In this document: one piece after another, positions 24,870-33,369 of the stretch
Layout of the letters: every line of letters starts with the position of its first letter
Position numbering within the stretch: position 1 is the first letter of the stretch
Made by a program: the position numbers and the translations under genes
Assembly (NCBI GenBank): GCA_934122115.1
Contig: CAKOVU010000003.1
Span: forward strand, 1-64,000
Direction of reading: 5' to 3'
From: UMGS1901 sp934122115
GTDB lineage: Bacteria; Bacillota; Clostridia; TANB77; CAG-508
DNA length: 64,000 nt
Notes under the pieces: generated by a model
What the model saw: only the letters and a program-made list of their open reading frames with translations
What the model was told of the DNA's origin: nothing
The model's database searches: none

Positions 24870-25775
24870 ATGCTGAAAATGACAAAAAATATCTGTGAAG
24901 CGACGGCTTTGACCCATTCAGGTCGGTTTCATGCCGATGACGTAATATCGGCTGTGATTCTCAATAAGGTATATGGGAACATTACCTTATTGAGAACTAC
25001 CAGGGTTCCTGAGAAACTGACGAGTAACGTCGTTGTTTTCGATATTGGTGGTGGAGAGTATGACCATCACCAAAAAGGTGGAAACGGGATGCGAAACAAC
25101 GGGATTCCATATGCAGCTGCTGGACTCATATGGAGAAGATATGGACATATTCTGCTTAAGAATACGGCTGATCCAATTTATCTGTGGAATGGCATAGATA
25201 AATTGCTCATCCAGGGGATCGATGCCATAGATAATGGCGTGATGCCACAAGTAGATTATGAAGCTCAACCTATGAGCTTATCACAGGCTATTGCAGGATT
25301 TAATCCGCAGTGGGACACCGACAAAGATATAGATAACTGCTTCTTGCAGGCCGCAGATTTTGCTGCGAGGGTATTTGATAATACCCTTTCTGAATTGAGT
25401 TCTAAGTTGCGGGCCCGTGAAATCATAGAGACCTCGATTGAAGCGGCTGAAGGAGGCATTATGGTTTTGCCACGTTTTGCACCATGGCAGAACTATGTAT
25501 TCGAATCAATAAACCCAAAAGCTGGGAAAATTAAGTTCGTAGTGTTTCCTTCAAACAGAATCGGCTATAACTGGCAGTGTGTGCCGGATAAGCCGGGCGG
25601 CTTCGGTCAGAGAAAATCTGTACCGAAGGAATGGTACGGCTTGAAGGATGAGGACATCCAGAGAGTCAGTGGTGTGAAAACTGCCACATTCTGCCACGCA
25701 AATGGCTTCATTGGTGGAGCCATGACGCTGGAAGACGCAATCTCTATGGCCAAGAAAGCTATGGAAACTAAATAA
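24870..25775 (+). CDS. MYG1-family protein (DHH-like metal-dependent hydrolase)
   Basis: 301 residues of the MYG1/UPF0160 family: THSGRFHADDVISAVIL (15-31), VVFDIGGGEYDHHQKGG (54-70), GIDAIDNGV and a C-terminal SGVKTATFCHANGFIGGA. The D/H motifs bind metal. Family members have been described as exonucleases or phosphoesterases, and the bacterial role is not settled. The gene is far GC-richer than its surroundings (codons GCC, CGG, GCG, GGC) and has its own hairpin leader and a strong terminator, so it looks horizontally acquired. It sits beside the lysis cassette. Confidence 0.9.
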   Translation: MLKMTKNICEATALTHSGRFHADDVISAVILNKVYGNITLLRTTRVPEKLTSNVVVFDIGGGEYDHHQKGGNGMRNNGIPYAAAGLIWRRYGHILLKNTADPIYLWNGIDKLLIQGIDAIDNGVMPQVDYEAQPMSLSQAIAGFNPQWDTDKDIDNCFLQAADFAARVFDNTLSELSSKLRAREIIETSIEAAEGGIMVLPRFAPWQNYVFESINPKAGKIKFVVFPSNRIGYNWQCVPDKPGGFGQRKSVPKEWYGLKDEDIQRVSGVKTATFCHANGFIGGAMTLEDAISMAKKAMETK

Positions 25776-25788
25776 GTTGTTTTTGAAA

Positions 25789-25830
25789 GAAGCAAATTTC
25801 ACAATTGTGAAATTTGCTTCTTTTGTTTTT
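25789..25830 (+). terminator. Terminator of the MYG1-family gene
   Basis: A perfect 16-bp inverted repeat from 25789 to 25820 (GAAGCAAATTTCACAA and its complement, no unpaired loop in DNA), followed by TTTTGTTTTT. Confidence 0.9.
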
Positions 25831-25916
25831 TATAAAAAATATTAATAAAGAGTACACAATTTCAAAATTATATGCTAATATGTATTTAATGAAAAAAAGA
25901 TATTATGGAGGAGAGC

Positions 25917-26081
25917 ATGAAAGAAAAAACATTTAATGACTTAGGCTTAGATGAAGGTGATAAATATTTAAATAAAATCAGTAGTGAATATGATTTGGGA
26001 GATTTAGAAACAATCCTAAATAGTGATAGCACAGAAGAAGAGCGAGAAAAAAATATGAGAGATATAAAGGAGAAAATATGA
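25917..26081 (+). CDS. Small acidic protein coupled to rlmD
   Basis: A 54-residue acidic protein (MKEKTFNDLGLDEGDKYL at the start, EEEREKNMRDIKEKI at the end), too short for most gene finders. GGAGGAG lies six bases before the ATG. Its TGA stop overlaps the ATG of rlmD (ATGA), an arrangement typical of translational coupling, which argues that it is really translated. I do not recognise the sequence; the predicted structure is helical and there are no cysteines or membrane segments. It may be a small partner of the methyltransferase or simply a leader gene. Confidence 0.7.
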   Translation: MKEKTFNDLGLDEGDKYLNKISSEYDLGDLETILNSDSTEEEREKNMRDIKEKI

Positions 26082-27445
26082 GCGTGATAGAAAAAAATGA
26101 AAAGTACGTTGTGGATATAATAGACAATGGAATATCAGGAGAGGGTATTGCCAAGATTGATGACTTTATTGTATTTGTACCTGGAGCAATAAAAAAAGAA
26201 AAATGCGAAATACTTATAGTAAAGGTTTTAAGTTCACATGGTTATGGGAAAATAACCAAAATAATAAAACCATCAATACACAGAGTTGAGCCAGATTGTC
26301 CAACATATAAAAGATGTGGTGGATGCAACTTAAGACATATAGATTATGAGGAAACTCTAGAAATAAAGAAAGAAAAAGTAGAGAATTTAATAAATAAAAC
26401 ATTTGGAAAAGATAATAAAATAAAAGTAAACAATGTGTTAGGAATGGGAAATCCTTATAATTACAGGAATAAAGCACAGTATCCGCTTGGAGTGGATAAA
26501 TCTGGAATGCCAATAATGGGAGTTTTTGCAGAAAGAAGCCATGAAATAGTAGAAATGCAAAAGTGCTTAATACAGAACGAGGAAGCAGAGAAAATAGCAT
26601 TTGCTATATATAAATTTATAAAAGAAAATAACATAAGCGTATATGACGAAAGAACAATGCAGGGCTTGCTAAGGCATATAGTAATCAAAGTAGGAATACG
26701 TACTCATGAAATAATGTGTATATTGGTAATAAATGGGAAAAAGTTTCCTCATGAACAAGAACTAGCGGAAATGCTTGTTAAAGAATACAATGTGAAAACT
26801 GTAATAAAAAATGTAAACACAAAAAACACAAATGTTATATTAGGCTATGACAATATAATTTTGCATGGAGATGGCTATATTTATGACATGCTAGGAGATT
26901 ATACATTCAAAATTTCACCAATGTCGTTTTACCAAGTAAATCCAATACAGGCTGAAGCTCTATATAACATTGCATTAGAAAATGCTAATCTAAATGAAAA
27001 TGATATACTATTTGACTTGTATTGTGGAATAGGTACAATCGGAATATTTGCAGCAAAATCTGTAAAAAAAGTATATGGAATAGAAATTGTAGAACAAGCA
27101 ATTGAAGATGCAAAGGAAAATGCAAAAATTAACAATATAGATAATATAGAATTTTATTCGGGAGACGTAGAGAAAGTATTAGCAAACTTACTAGAAAAAA
27201 AGCAAATATATCCAAATGTAGTTATAGTAGACCCACCAAGAAAAGGACTTGAAAAAAATACAATAGAGACTATTCTCGCAGTAAAACCGGAGAAAGTGGT
27301 ATATATTAGCTGCAATCCAGCTACAATGGCAAGAGATTTAGAAATGATGAGCGGAGAATATGAAATAAAAGAAATACAACCAGTAGATATGTTTCCTTTT
27401 ACATCACATGTGGAGTGCGTAACAGTGATGCAATTAAAAAGATAA
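26078..27445 (+). CDS. rlmD: 23S rRNA (uracil-5-)-methyltransferase, RumA type
   Basis: 455 residues. An N-terminal TRAM domain (about 5-65) is followed by an iron-sulfur cysteine set (CPTYKRCGGC, about 76-85, with a later CLIQ). The Rossmann methyltransferase domain has LFDLYCGIGTIGIFAA (about 310-325), VDPPRKGL and the catalytic YISCNPATMARDL. It methylates uridine C5 in 23S rRNA (U1939 and/or U747; Gram-positive homologues can do both). The closest alternative is a sister TrmA/RlmC enzyme. The ATG overlaps the stop codon of the small upstream gene. Confidence 0.93.
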   Translation: MSVIEKNEKYVVDIIDNGISGEGIAKIDDFIVFVPGAIKKEKCEILIVKVLSSHGYGKITKIIKPSIHRVEPDCPTYKRCGGCNLRHIDYEETLEIKKEKVENLINKTFGKDNKIKVNNVLGMGNPYNYRNKAQYPLGVDKSGMPIMGVFAERSHEIVEMQKCLIQNEEAEKIAFAIYKFIKENNISVYDERTMQGLLRHIVIKVGIRTHEIMCILVINGKKFPHEQELAEMLVKEYNVKTVIKNVNTKNTNVILGYDNIILHGDGYIYDMLGDYTFKISPMSFYQVNPIQAEALYNIALENANLNENDILFDLYCGIGTIGIFAAKSVKKVYGIEIVEQAIEDAKENAKINNIDNIEFYSGDVEKVLANLLEKKQIYPNVVIVDPPRKGLEKNTIETILAVKPEKVVYISCNPATMARDLEMMSGEYEIKEIQPVDMFPFTSHVECVTVMQLKR

Positions 27446-27485
27446 TATGAAGTACATAAGATATTAATGCAAGGAGTTAGAGGAT

Positions 27486-27695
27486 AACATAATAGGTTGG
27501 ATTAAATTTTTCTTAGAAGCAGTTATTGAAACATCAAAAACAGCAAAAGAAAAATTTAGAAGTGTAGTTGATTTAACAACGATAAATGGAATAGTTAATG
27601 CTTTACTAGATAAAGATATCATAACTGAGACAACAGGGTATAGCAGAAATCAGATTTTTGCTTTTGAAAAATATATTAATTTATTTCTAAAATAA
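27486..27695 (+). pseudogene. C-terminal remnant of a Fic-family protein
   Basis: An open stretch without a start codon encodes GWIKFFLEAVIETSKTAKEK, then a short linker and ITETTGYSRNQIFAFEKYIN, ending at 27695. This matches the C-terminal helical and winged-helix region of Fic/DOC proteins that follow the HPFxDGN(G) catalytic core. The core itself and part of the winged helix are missing, so the gene is a relic. Nothing else is visible between rlmD and trmL apart from the inverted repeat just downstream. Confidence 0.7.
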
Positions 27696-27698
27696 AAT

Positions 27699-27750
27699 TT
27701 TATATCACGAAAAAAATGAGAAAATTGTGATATAAAGAACCATATCACGA
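27699..27750 (+). repeat. TATATCAC inverted and direct repeats upstream of trmL
   Basis: TTTATATCAC (27699-27708) and GTGATATAAA (27727-27736) form a perfect 10-bp inverted repeat. A further TATCACGA copy (27743-27750) repeats the one at 27703-27710. There is no T-run after the stem, so a protein-binding site or RNA leader for trmL is more likely than a terminator. Confidence 0.5.
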
Positions 27751-27768
27751 CGAAGAAATAGGAGAAAT

Positions 27769-28269
27769 ATGAAAATAAATATAGTAATGGTTGAACCAGA
27801 GATTCCACAAAATACTGGAAATATAGCAAGAACTTGTGCAATAACGGGAGCTAAATTACATTTAGTTAATCCTTTAGGATTTAGGATAGATGAGAAGTCT
27901 TTAAAAAGAGCGGGCCTTGACTATTGGGATAAGTTAGATATAGAAGAGCACGATTCATTAGATGAATTTTTGAAAAAATACAAGCCAGAAAAAAATAATA
28001 TGTTCTTTGCTACAACAAAAGGAAAAACTAAATATACAGATGTTGATTATTCAAAAATGGATGAGGTATTTGTATTATATGGTAAAGAAACGAAAGGATT
28101 GCCAGAATGGCTTTTGGAAAAATACTTGAATACAAAAACAATAAGAATACCAATGCTTCCAACATTAAGGTCACTGAATTTATCAAATTCGGTAGCAATT
28201 ATCACATATGAAATATTAAGACAAAAAGGTTTTGAAGAAATGGAAGCAGTAAGCCATTATTTTGATTAA
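27769..28269 (+). CDS. trmL: tRNA (cytidine34/uridine34-2'-O)-methyltransferase
   Basis: A 166-residue SPOUT methyltransferase. The family pattern is clear: VEPEIPQNTGNIARTCAITGA (8-28), FGKET-like YGKETKGLPEWLL (about 104-116) and RIPMLPTLRSLNLSNSVAI (about 128-146). TrmL methylates the wobble ribose of tRNA-Leu isoacceptors. TAGGAG precedes the ATG. It is a short, single-domain protein of the usual family length. Confidence 0.95.
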   Translation: MKINIVMVEPEIPQNTGNIARTCAITGAKLHLVNPLGFRIDEKSLKRAGLDYWDKLDIEEHDSLDEFLKKYKPEKNNMFFATTKGKTKYTDVDYSKMDEVFVLYGKETKGLPEWLLEKYLNTKTIRIPMLPTLRSLNLSNSVAIITYEILRQKGFEEMEAVSHYFD

Positions 28270-28318
28270 AGATGAATATAAAATAATAAAATTAATACAC
28301 TATAATTAGAGGTGAAAA

Positions 28319-28777
28319 ATGAACAAAATTAAAGTGTATTTAAAATCAGTGTTGATACCTGTAATTATAGGAGGAATTGTGGGAATTATAATATCTTCTT
28401 CTATTGATTATAGTAACTTAAGAAAGCCAATGCTAGCTCCACCAAGTATACTATTTCCAATAGTATGGACAATACTTTATATTCTTATGGGAATTTCATA
28501 TGGAATATTAAGGAATAATGGTGAAGTTGATAAAAAAATTAAAATAATTTATTATGCACAATTACTAGTAAATGCATTATGGTCAATAATATTTTTTACA
28601 CTAAAATGGAGATTATTTGCTTTTATATGGATTTTAGTGCTAATATTACTAATTGTTATGATGATAATTGAATTTTACAAAAAGAATAAGTTATCAGCCT
28701 TATTGCAAATACCATATCTGTTATGGACTGTATTTGCAGCATATTTAAATTTATCTATTTATATATTAAATAAATAA
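28319..28777 (+). CDS. TspO/MBR family membrane protein
   Basis: 152 residues with five membrane segments, the TspO topology. Family residues are visible in LRKPMLAPPSILFPIVWTILY (about 35-55) and ALWSIIFFTLKWRLFAF (about 82-98). Homologues bind tetrapyrroles and cholesterol-like ligands and are linked to porphyrin handling and stress responses. AGAGGTG precedes the ATG. The role in this organism cannot be read from the context, which is RNA methyltransferase genes. Confidence 0.92.
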   Translation: MNKIKVYLKSVLIPVIIGGIVGIIISSSIDYSNLRKPMLAPPSILFPIVWTILYILMGISYGILRNNGEVDKKIKIIYYAQLLVNALWSIIFFTLKWRLFAFIWILVLILLIVMMIIEFYKKNKLSALLQIPYLLWTVFAAYLNLSIYILNK

Positions 28778-28798
28778 ACATAAAAAGAAGGAAAATAA

Positions 28799-29740
28799 AT
28801 GATATCAATAAATGAAGCAAAAAGAAAATTACCAACAGACTTTATAGAAAATGTATATGAATTATACGATCCGCTAAAGGTTGACCAGATATTACAAGGA
28901 ATGATGAATCCGAGAAATACTACAATTAGAGTTAATACAATAAAATATAATATACAAGATCTGATGAGGTATTTTAAAGAAAAAAATATAAAATTTGAAA
29001 GAGTCCTATGGTATAGAGATGCACTAATAATAAAAAATGCAACAGAGAAAGAACTACAAAAACTGGAAATATATGAAAAAGGATATATATATTTACAAAG
29101 TTTATCTAGCATGGTGCCACCATTAGTATTAAATCCGAAAAAAGGCGAGAAAGTACTAGATTTAACCGCAGCGCCAGGAAGTAAAACTACTCAAATGGCT
29201 GCTTTAATGGAAAATGAAGGATATATATTAGCAAATGAATTGGATAAAATAAGGAGTGAGAGATTACAATATAATGTTAAAAGCCAAGGCGCGGAAATAG
29301 TAGAGGTAATTAATGGCAGAGGAGAAAAAATAGGAAATTCATATCCAGAATATTTTGATAAAGTTTTATTAGATACACCTTGCAGTGGAGAAGGAAGGTT
29401 TTTATTGGGAAAACCTATGACATACAAAGATTGGTCTTTGAAGAAGGTTAATCAATTAGTAAAGATTCAAAAAAAACTATTTGAAAGTGCATATAATGCT
29501 ACAAAGGAAAACGGAACAATAGTGTATTCTACATGCACAATAAACAAGGAAGAAAATGAATATATATTAGATTGGGCAATAAATACTTTTAACATAAAAC
29601 TATTAGACATAAATTTGGATATTAAAGAAGCAATAAAAGGTGATAATACAGGCTTGAACAATACTATAGATAAAGCAATAAAGATTCTGCCGTCAAAGAA
29701 TATGGAAGGATTTTTTGTTGCTAAAATAGTGAAAAATTAA
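28799..29740 (+). CDS. RsmB/NOP-type RNA m5C methyltransferase
   Basis: 313 residues of the NOL1/NOP2/Sun family, which makes 5-methylcytosine in RNA. It shows LDLTAAPGSKTTQMAALM (119-136), the first catalytic cysteine in DTPCSGEGRF (about 193) and the second in YSTCTINKEENE (about 247). It lacks the N-terminal NusB domain and the extra C-terminal RNA-binding domain of long RsmB and RsmF proteins, so its target (rRNA or tRNA) is uncertain. AGAAGGAAA lies before the ATG, and tspO ends 21 bases upstream. Confidence 0.93.
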   Translation: MISINEAKRKLPTDFIENVYELYDPLKVDQILQGMMNPRNTTIRVNTIKYNIQDLMRYFKEKNIKFERVLWYRDALIIKNATEKELQKLEIYEKGYIYLQSLSSMVPPLVLNPKKGEKVLDLTAAPGSKTTQMAALMENEGYILANELDKIRSERLQYNVKSQGAEIVEVINGRGEKIGNSYPEYFDKVLLDTPCSGEGRFLLGKPMTYKDWSLKKVNQLVKIQKKLFESAYNATKENGTIVYSTCTINKEENEYILDWAINTFNIKLLDINLDIKEAIKGDNTGLNNTIDKAIKILPSKNMEGFFVAKIVKN

Positions 29741-29769
29741 GAATAAATACGAATCGAATAACAAATTGT

Positions 29770-29795
29770 GAATCTCTGAAATGAGATTCTTTTTG
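29770..29795 (+). terminator. Terminator after the NSUN-type gene
   Basis: GAATCTC (29770-29776) pairs with GAGATTC (29783-29789), followed by six Ts. It closes the trmL-tspO-methyltransferase stretch. Confidence 0.8.
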
Positions 29796-29841
29796 TTTTA
29801 AAGAGAAAATAAAATATTTTTCTATAATAGCAAAATAGTAG

Positions 29842-29870
29842 TTGATTATTTTGTGTGAAAATGATATTAT
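29842..29870 (+). promoter_or_regulatory. Promoter of the first polysaccharide locus
   Basis: TTGATT (29842-29847) and TATTAT (29865-29870) are 17 bases apart, about 43 bases before the LCP gene. No terminator was seen between here and the dTDP-rhamnose genes, so one long transcript is possible. Confidence 0.5.
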
Positions 29871-29912
29871 AAAGTCGAAATAACAAATAATAAATCGAAA
29901 AGAGGATGACAG

Positions 29913-31016
29913 ATGGGAAAACATTCGGCAGAAAAGCCAGAAGAGAAGCAAAATAATAAACAATACCAAGTAAAAGGGGATAAGAAGAATAGAAGAGGAT
30001 TAAAAATCTTCTTAAGAATATTGCTAGTATTGCTTATTGTATTATCTATATTAGCAGGTATAGCATGCTGGTTTGTGGGCGACAAATTAGGAAAAATAGG
30101 CAAGGAAGAAATAGATAAAACAGCAGTAGGAATCAGTGAAGAAACCTCAAAGCAATTAAAAGAGTATAGAAATATAGCATTATTGGGAATTGATAGCAGA
30201 GCGGATGATTATGGCTTAGGTAATAGAAGCGATTGTATAATAATAGCAAGCTTAAATCAAAAAACAGATGAAATAAAGTTAATATCTGTTTATAGAGATA
30301 CGTATGTGTATGTTACGGAAAACGGAACAAAAAAATTAGATAAAATAACACATGCTTATTCATATGGTGGAGCGCAAAATGCATTGAAATCTTTAAATGA
30401 AGCATTGGATTTAAATATAACAGAATATGTAACAGTAAATTTTGACGCAGTAATAGCAGCGGTTGATAGTTTAGGTGGAGTTTATATAGATATAGATAGC
30501 TCAGAGCTAAAATATATAAATGATTATATAGATGCAACTTCTCAAAGTTCGGGAATAAAGTCTAGCCATATTACTTCTACTGGTAGACAAAAAGTAGATG
30601 GTGTGCAAGCAGTATCTTATTCAAGGATTAGATACACAGCAGGTGGGGATTATAAAAGAACAGAAAGAATGAGAATTGTGGTAGAAGCAATGCTAAGTAA
30701 ATCTAAAAATTTAGGAATTGGACAATTAAACAGCTTTGCAAATACAATTTTACCAAGAATAAAAACTAATATATCTACAGGTGAAATTATTGGATTACTA
30801 CCAAGTGTAGCTTCAATGAAAATATCAGAGAGTTTGGGATGGCCTTATGTAACAAAGGGAATAACAACAGATAGATGGTATGGAGTGCCAGTTACATTAA
30901 AGAGCAATGTTGAAAAATTGCATAAAGAAATCTTTGGACAAGATAATTATGAAGCATCAGATATAGTAAAAGAAATGAATGATGCGATAATTAAGAAAAC
31001 TGGATATACGGAATAA
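29913..31016 (+). CDS. LytR-CpsA-Psr family wall-polymer ligase
   Basis: 367 residues. A charged cytoplasmic N-terminus (1-33), one membrane segment (about 34-56) and an extracellular LCP domain (about 86-290) with LLGIDSRADDYGLGNRSDCI, SVYRDTYVYV, DKITHAYSYGGAQ and SYSRIRYTAGGDYKRTERM, whose arginines hold the polyprenyl-phosphate. LCP enzymes transfer lipid-linked glycopolymers to peptidoglycan. As the first gene of the locus it probably anchors the polysaccharide made by the genes that follow. AAGAGGATG lies before the ATG. Confidence 0.95.
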   Translation: MGKHSAEKPEEKQNNKQYQVKGDKKNRRGLKIFLRILLVLLIVLSILAGIACWFVGDKLGKIGKEEIDKTAVGISEETSKQLKEYRNIALLGIDSRADDYGLGNRSDCIIIASLNQKTDEIKLISVYRDTYVYVTENGTKKLDKITHAYSYGGAQNALKSLNEALDLNITEYVTVNFDAVIAAVDSLGGVYIDIDSSELKYINDYIDATSQSSGIKSSHITSTGRQKVDGVQAVSYSRIRYTAGGDYKRTERMRIVVEAMLSKSKNLGIGQLNSFANTILPRIKTNISTGEIIGLLPSVASMKISESLGWPYVTKGITTDRWYGVPVTLKSNVEKLHKEIFGQDNYEASDIVKEMNDAIIKKTGYTE

Positions 31017-31053
31017 AATTGAAGAAACAATAGAGAGAAGGGAATGTTTTACC

Positions 31054-31797
31054 ATGAGCAAGGGAAACTTAGCGGTGAAAGAAGAATTTGATGATATCAT
31101 AGTAAATGAAGCAGTAATAAATGAACAGTCAGTAAATAATATTAGAATTATCAATAAAGAAAAAACAAATAAAAAAATATTATATAGAGCAACTAAAAGA
31201 ATGATAGATATAATAGGAGCAATAGTAGGCATTATATTTTTAATACCTACTACAATTGCTGTGTGTTTAGCTAGGAAAATATCAAAAGAAGATAAAGGTC
31301 CAGTATTTTATGAACAATTAAGATATGGCAAAAATGGTAAAGTATTTAGATTGTATAAGTTTAGATCAATGTGCATAGGTGCAGACGAAAAGTTAAAAAA
31401 ATACTTAGAAGAAAATGAAGAAATAAGAAAAGAGTTTCAAAAAACTCATAAATTACAGAATGATCCAAGAATAACTAAAATAGGAAATTTCCTAAGAAAA
31501 ACAAGCTTGGATGAACTTCCACAAGTGATAAATATTTTAAAAGGTGAGATGAGCTTTGTTGGACCAAGACCTGTTGTTGAAAAAGAAGTGGAAGATTATG
31601 GAAAAAATAAAGATAAGTTTCTAAGTGTAAAACCAGGGCTTACAGGTTATTGGCAAGTAAACGGAAGAAGCAACACAACTTATGAAGAAAGAATGGAAAT
31701 GGAACTTTACTATGTAGATAACTGCTCATTGTGGTTAGATATAAAAATATTCTTTAAAACTTTCATAACAGTATTCAAAAAAGAGGGAGCAGTTTAA
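31054..31797 (+). CDS. Initiating sugar-phosphate transferase
   Basis: 247 residues of the bacterial sugar transferase (WbaP/WcaJ/EpsL) family. One membrane segment (about 53-73, preceded by ATKRMIDI) leads into the cytoplasmic catalytic part with FYEQLRYGKNGKVFRLYKFR (about 88-107), LRKTSLDELPQVINILKGEM and SFVGPRP. It moves the first sugar-phosphate (commonly galactose, glucose or an aminosugar) onto undecaprenyl phosphate. It begins the repeat unit that the glycosyltransferases downstream extend. Confidence 0.95.
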   Translation: MSKGNLAVKEEFDDIIVNEAVINEQSVNNIRIINKEKTNKKILYRATKRMIDIIGAIVGIIFLIPTTIAVCLARKISKEDKGPVFYEQLRYGKNGKVFRLYKFRSMCIGADEKLKKYLEENEEIRKEFQKTHKLQNDPRITKIGNFLRKTSLDELPQVINILKGEMSFVGPRPVVEKEVEDYGKNKDKFLSVKPGLTGYWQVNGRSNTTYEERMEMELYYVDNCSLWLDIKIFFKTFITVFKKEGAV

Positions 31798-31798
31798 A

Positions 31799-32659
31799 AT
31801 GACCATTGACATAATTTGCCCATTATATAATGCTGAAAAATATATAGAAAATCAATATAATCAAATAAAGGACCAAAGTTTTTATAATAATATAAAAAAT
31901 ATAAATTATATTATTACTGAAAGCAAGGATGAAACATTGTCTGTGGTTGAAAGAATGCAAAAAGAGGATGAAAAAATAAAATATAGTGAAATAAAAAAAC
32001 AAGAATTTTCACATAGCTTATCAAGAGAAAAAGTTGCTAAAAACTCAACAGCAGATATTCTAGTTTTTATAACACAAGATGTAAAAATTGAAAGGGAGGA
32101 TTGGTTAGAAAAACTGACTACTCCTATTGCTAACGGCGATGTTGAAGCGTGTTACAGTAAACAATTATGTGAAAACAGTACAATAGAAAAGTATACTAGA
32201 GAATGTAATTATCCTTCTAAATCTGTTATAAAGAGTAAAGATGATATAGAAAAGTTAGGATTAAACACATTTTTCTTTTCTGATGCATCATCTGCAATAA
32301 AAACAGATATTTTTAAGAAATTAAATGGATATGATGGAAAAGACTTTCCGACAAATGAAGATATGTATATAGCATACAAGCTAATTACAAATGAGTATAA
32401 GATAAAATATTGTGCAGATTCAGAAGTTGTACATTCACACAAATTTACGTTAAAACAACAATACAAAAGATATTGTGATACAGGAAAGTTTTTTAAACAG
32501 AATGAGTATTTAAATAAATATAAAGTAAATAAATCTGGAAGTAAGCTAGCAATATATGTATTAAAGAGAGCTTTGCAGGAAAAAAATTGGAGAGTCTTGA
32601 TTAATTTTATACCAAACATGATGGCAAGATTTATTGGAATGAAAGTGGGAAAAATGTAA
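31799..32659 (+). CDS. GT2 glycosyltransferase (rhamnosyltransferase-like)
   Basis: 286 residues of GT-A fold. TIDIICPLYNAEKYI at the N-terminus, FITQDVKIEREDW as the metal-binding region (Q-D in place of the usual DxD) and ADSEVVHSHKFT near 220. The start lies one base after the stop of the sugar transferase. The sequence resembles rhamnosyltransferases, which would agree with the dTDP-rhamnose genes of this locus, but the donor cannot be fixed by eye. Confidence 0.85.
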   Translation: MTIDIICPLYNAEKYIENQYNQIKDQSFYNNIKNINYIITESKDETLSVVERMQKEDEKIKYSEIKKQEFSHSLSREKVAKNSTADILVFITQDVKIEREDWLEKLTTPIANGDVEACYSKQLCENSTIEKYTRECNYPSKSVIKSKDDIEKLGLNTFFFSDASSAIKTDIFKKLNGYDGKDFPTNEDMYIAYKLITNEYKIKYCADSEVVHSHKFTLKQQYKRYCDTGKFFKQNEYLNKYKVNKSGSKLAIYVLKRALQEKNWRVLINFIPNMMARFIGMKVGKM

Positions 32660-33369
32660 TGAGACCAAAAGTTTCAGTTGCTATGGCAACATATAATGGA
32701 GAAAAATATATAAGAGAACAGATTAAAACGATCTTAGATTGCCTGGAAGAAAATGATGAACTTGTAATTTCAGATGATGGTTCAACAGATAATACATTAG
32801 GTATAATAAATAGTTTTAATGATGATAGAATAGTTTTAATAGAAGGTCCCCAAAAAGGAATAAAACAAAACTTTGCGAATGCAATAAAAAATACATCAGG
32901 AGAATATATTTTTTTATCTGATCAAGATGATATTTGGGAAAAGAACAAAGTAACAGAAGTAATAAAATGTTTTGAAAAAGAAAATTGTACTTTAGTTGTA
33001 CATGATGCTGAAGTTGTAGATGAAAATTTGAATATGGTAATGAGTTCATATTATTCTTATAGAAATTCAGGAAAAGGAATAATAAAAAATATTTATAAGA
33101 ATACGTATATAGGATGTTGCATGGCTTTTTCAAGCAAAGTTAAGAAATATATATTACCGATTCCAAACGACATTGAAATGCACGACCAATGGATTGGAAT
33201 ATTAAATGATAAATATGGAAAAACATATTTCTCAACAAAAAAATTGATAAAATACAGAAGACATTCGCTTAATAATTCTCAAATGAATCATTATGGAATT
33301 ATAAAAATGATAAAAAATAGATTAACCTTTATTGTTAGATATATGGAGCGTATATATGAAAAAAGATAA
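32659..33369 (+). CDS. GT2 glycosyltransferase
   Basis: 236 residues with the GT2 core VAMATYNGEKYIREQI, DDGSTDNTL and FLSDQDDIWEKNKV (about 90-103), the last resembling alpha-1,3-rhamnosyltransferases. The C-terminal part has MHDQWIGI and KYRRHSLNNS. It starts on the last base of the previous gene's stop and its end overlaps the polymerase gene, so translation is coupled. Short for the family but with both halves of the fold. Confidence 0.85.
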   Translation: MRPKVSVAMATYNGEKYIREQIKTILDCLEENDELVISDDGSTDNTLGIINSFNDDRIVLIEGPQKGIKQNFANAIKNTSGEYIFLSDQDDIWEKNKVTEVIKCFEKENCTLVVHDAEVVDENLNMVMSSYYSYRNSGKGIIKNIYKNTYIGCCMAFSSKVKKYILPIPNDIEMHDQWIGILNDKYGKTYFSTKKLIKYRRHSLNNSQMNHYGIIKMIKNRLTFIVRYMERIYEKR

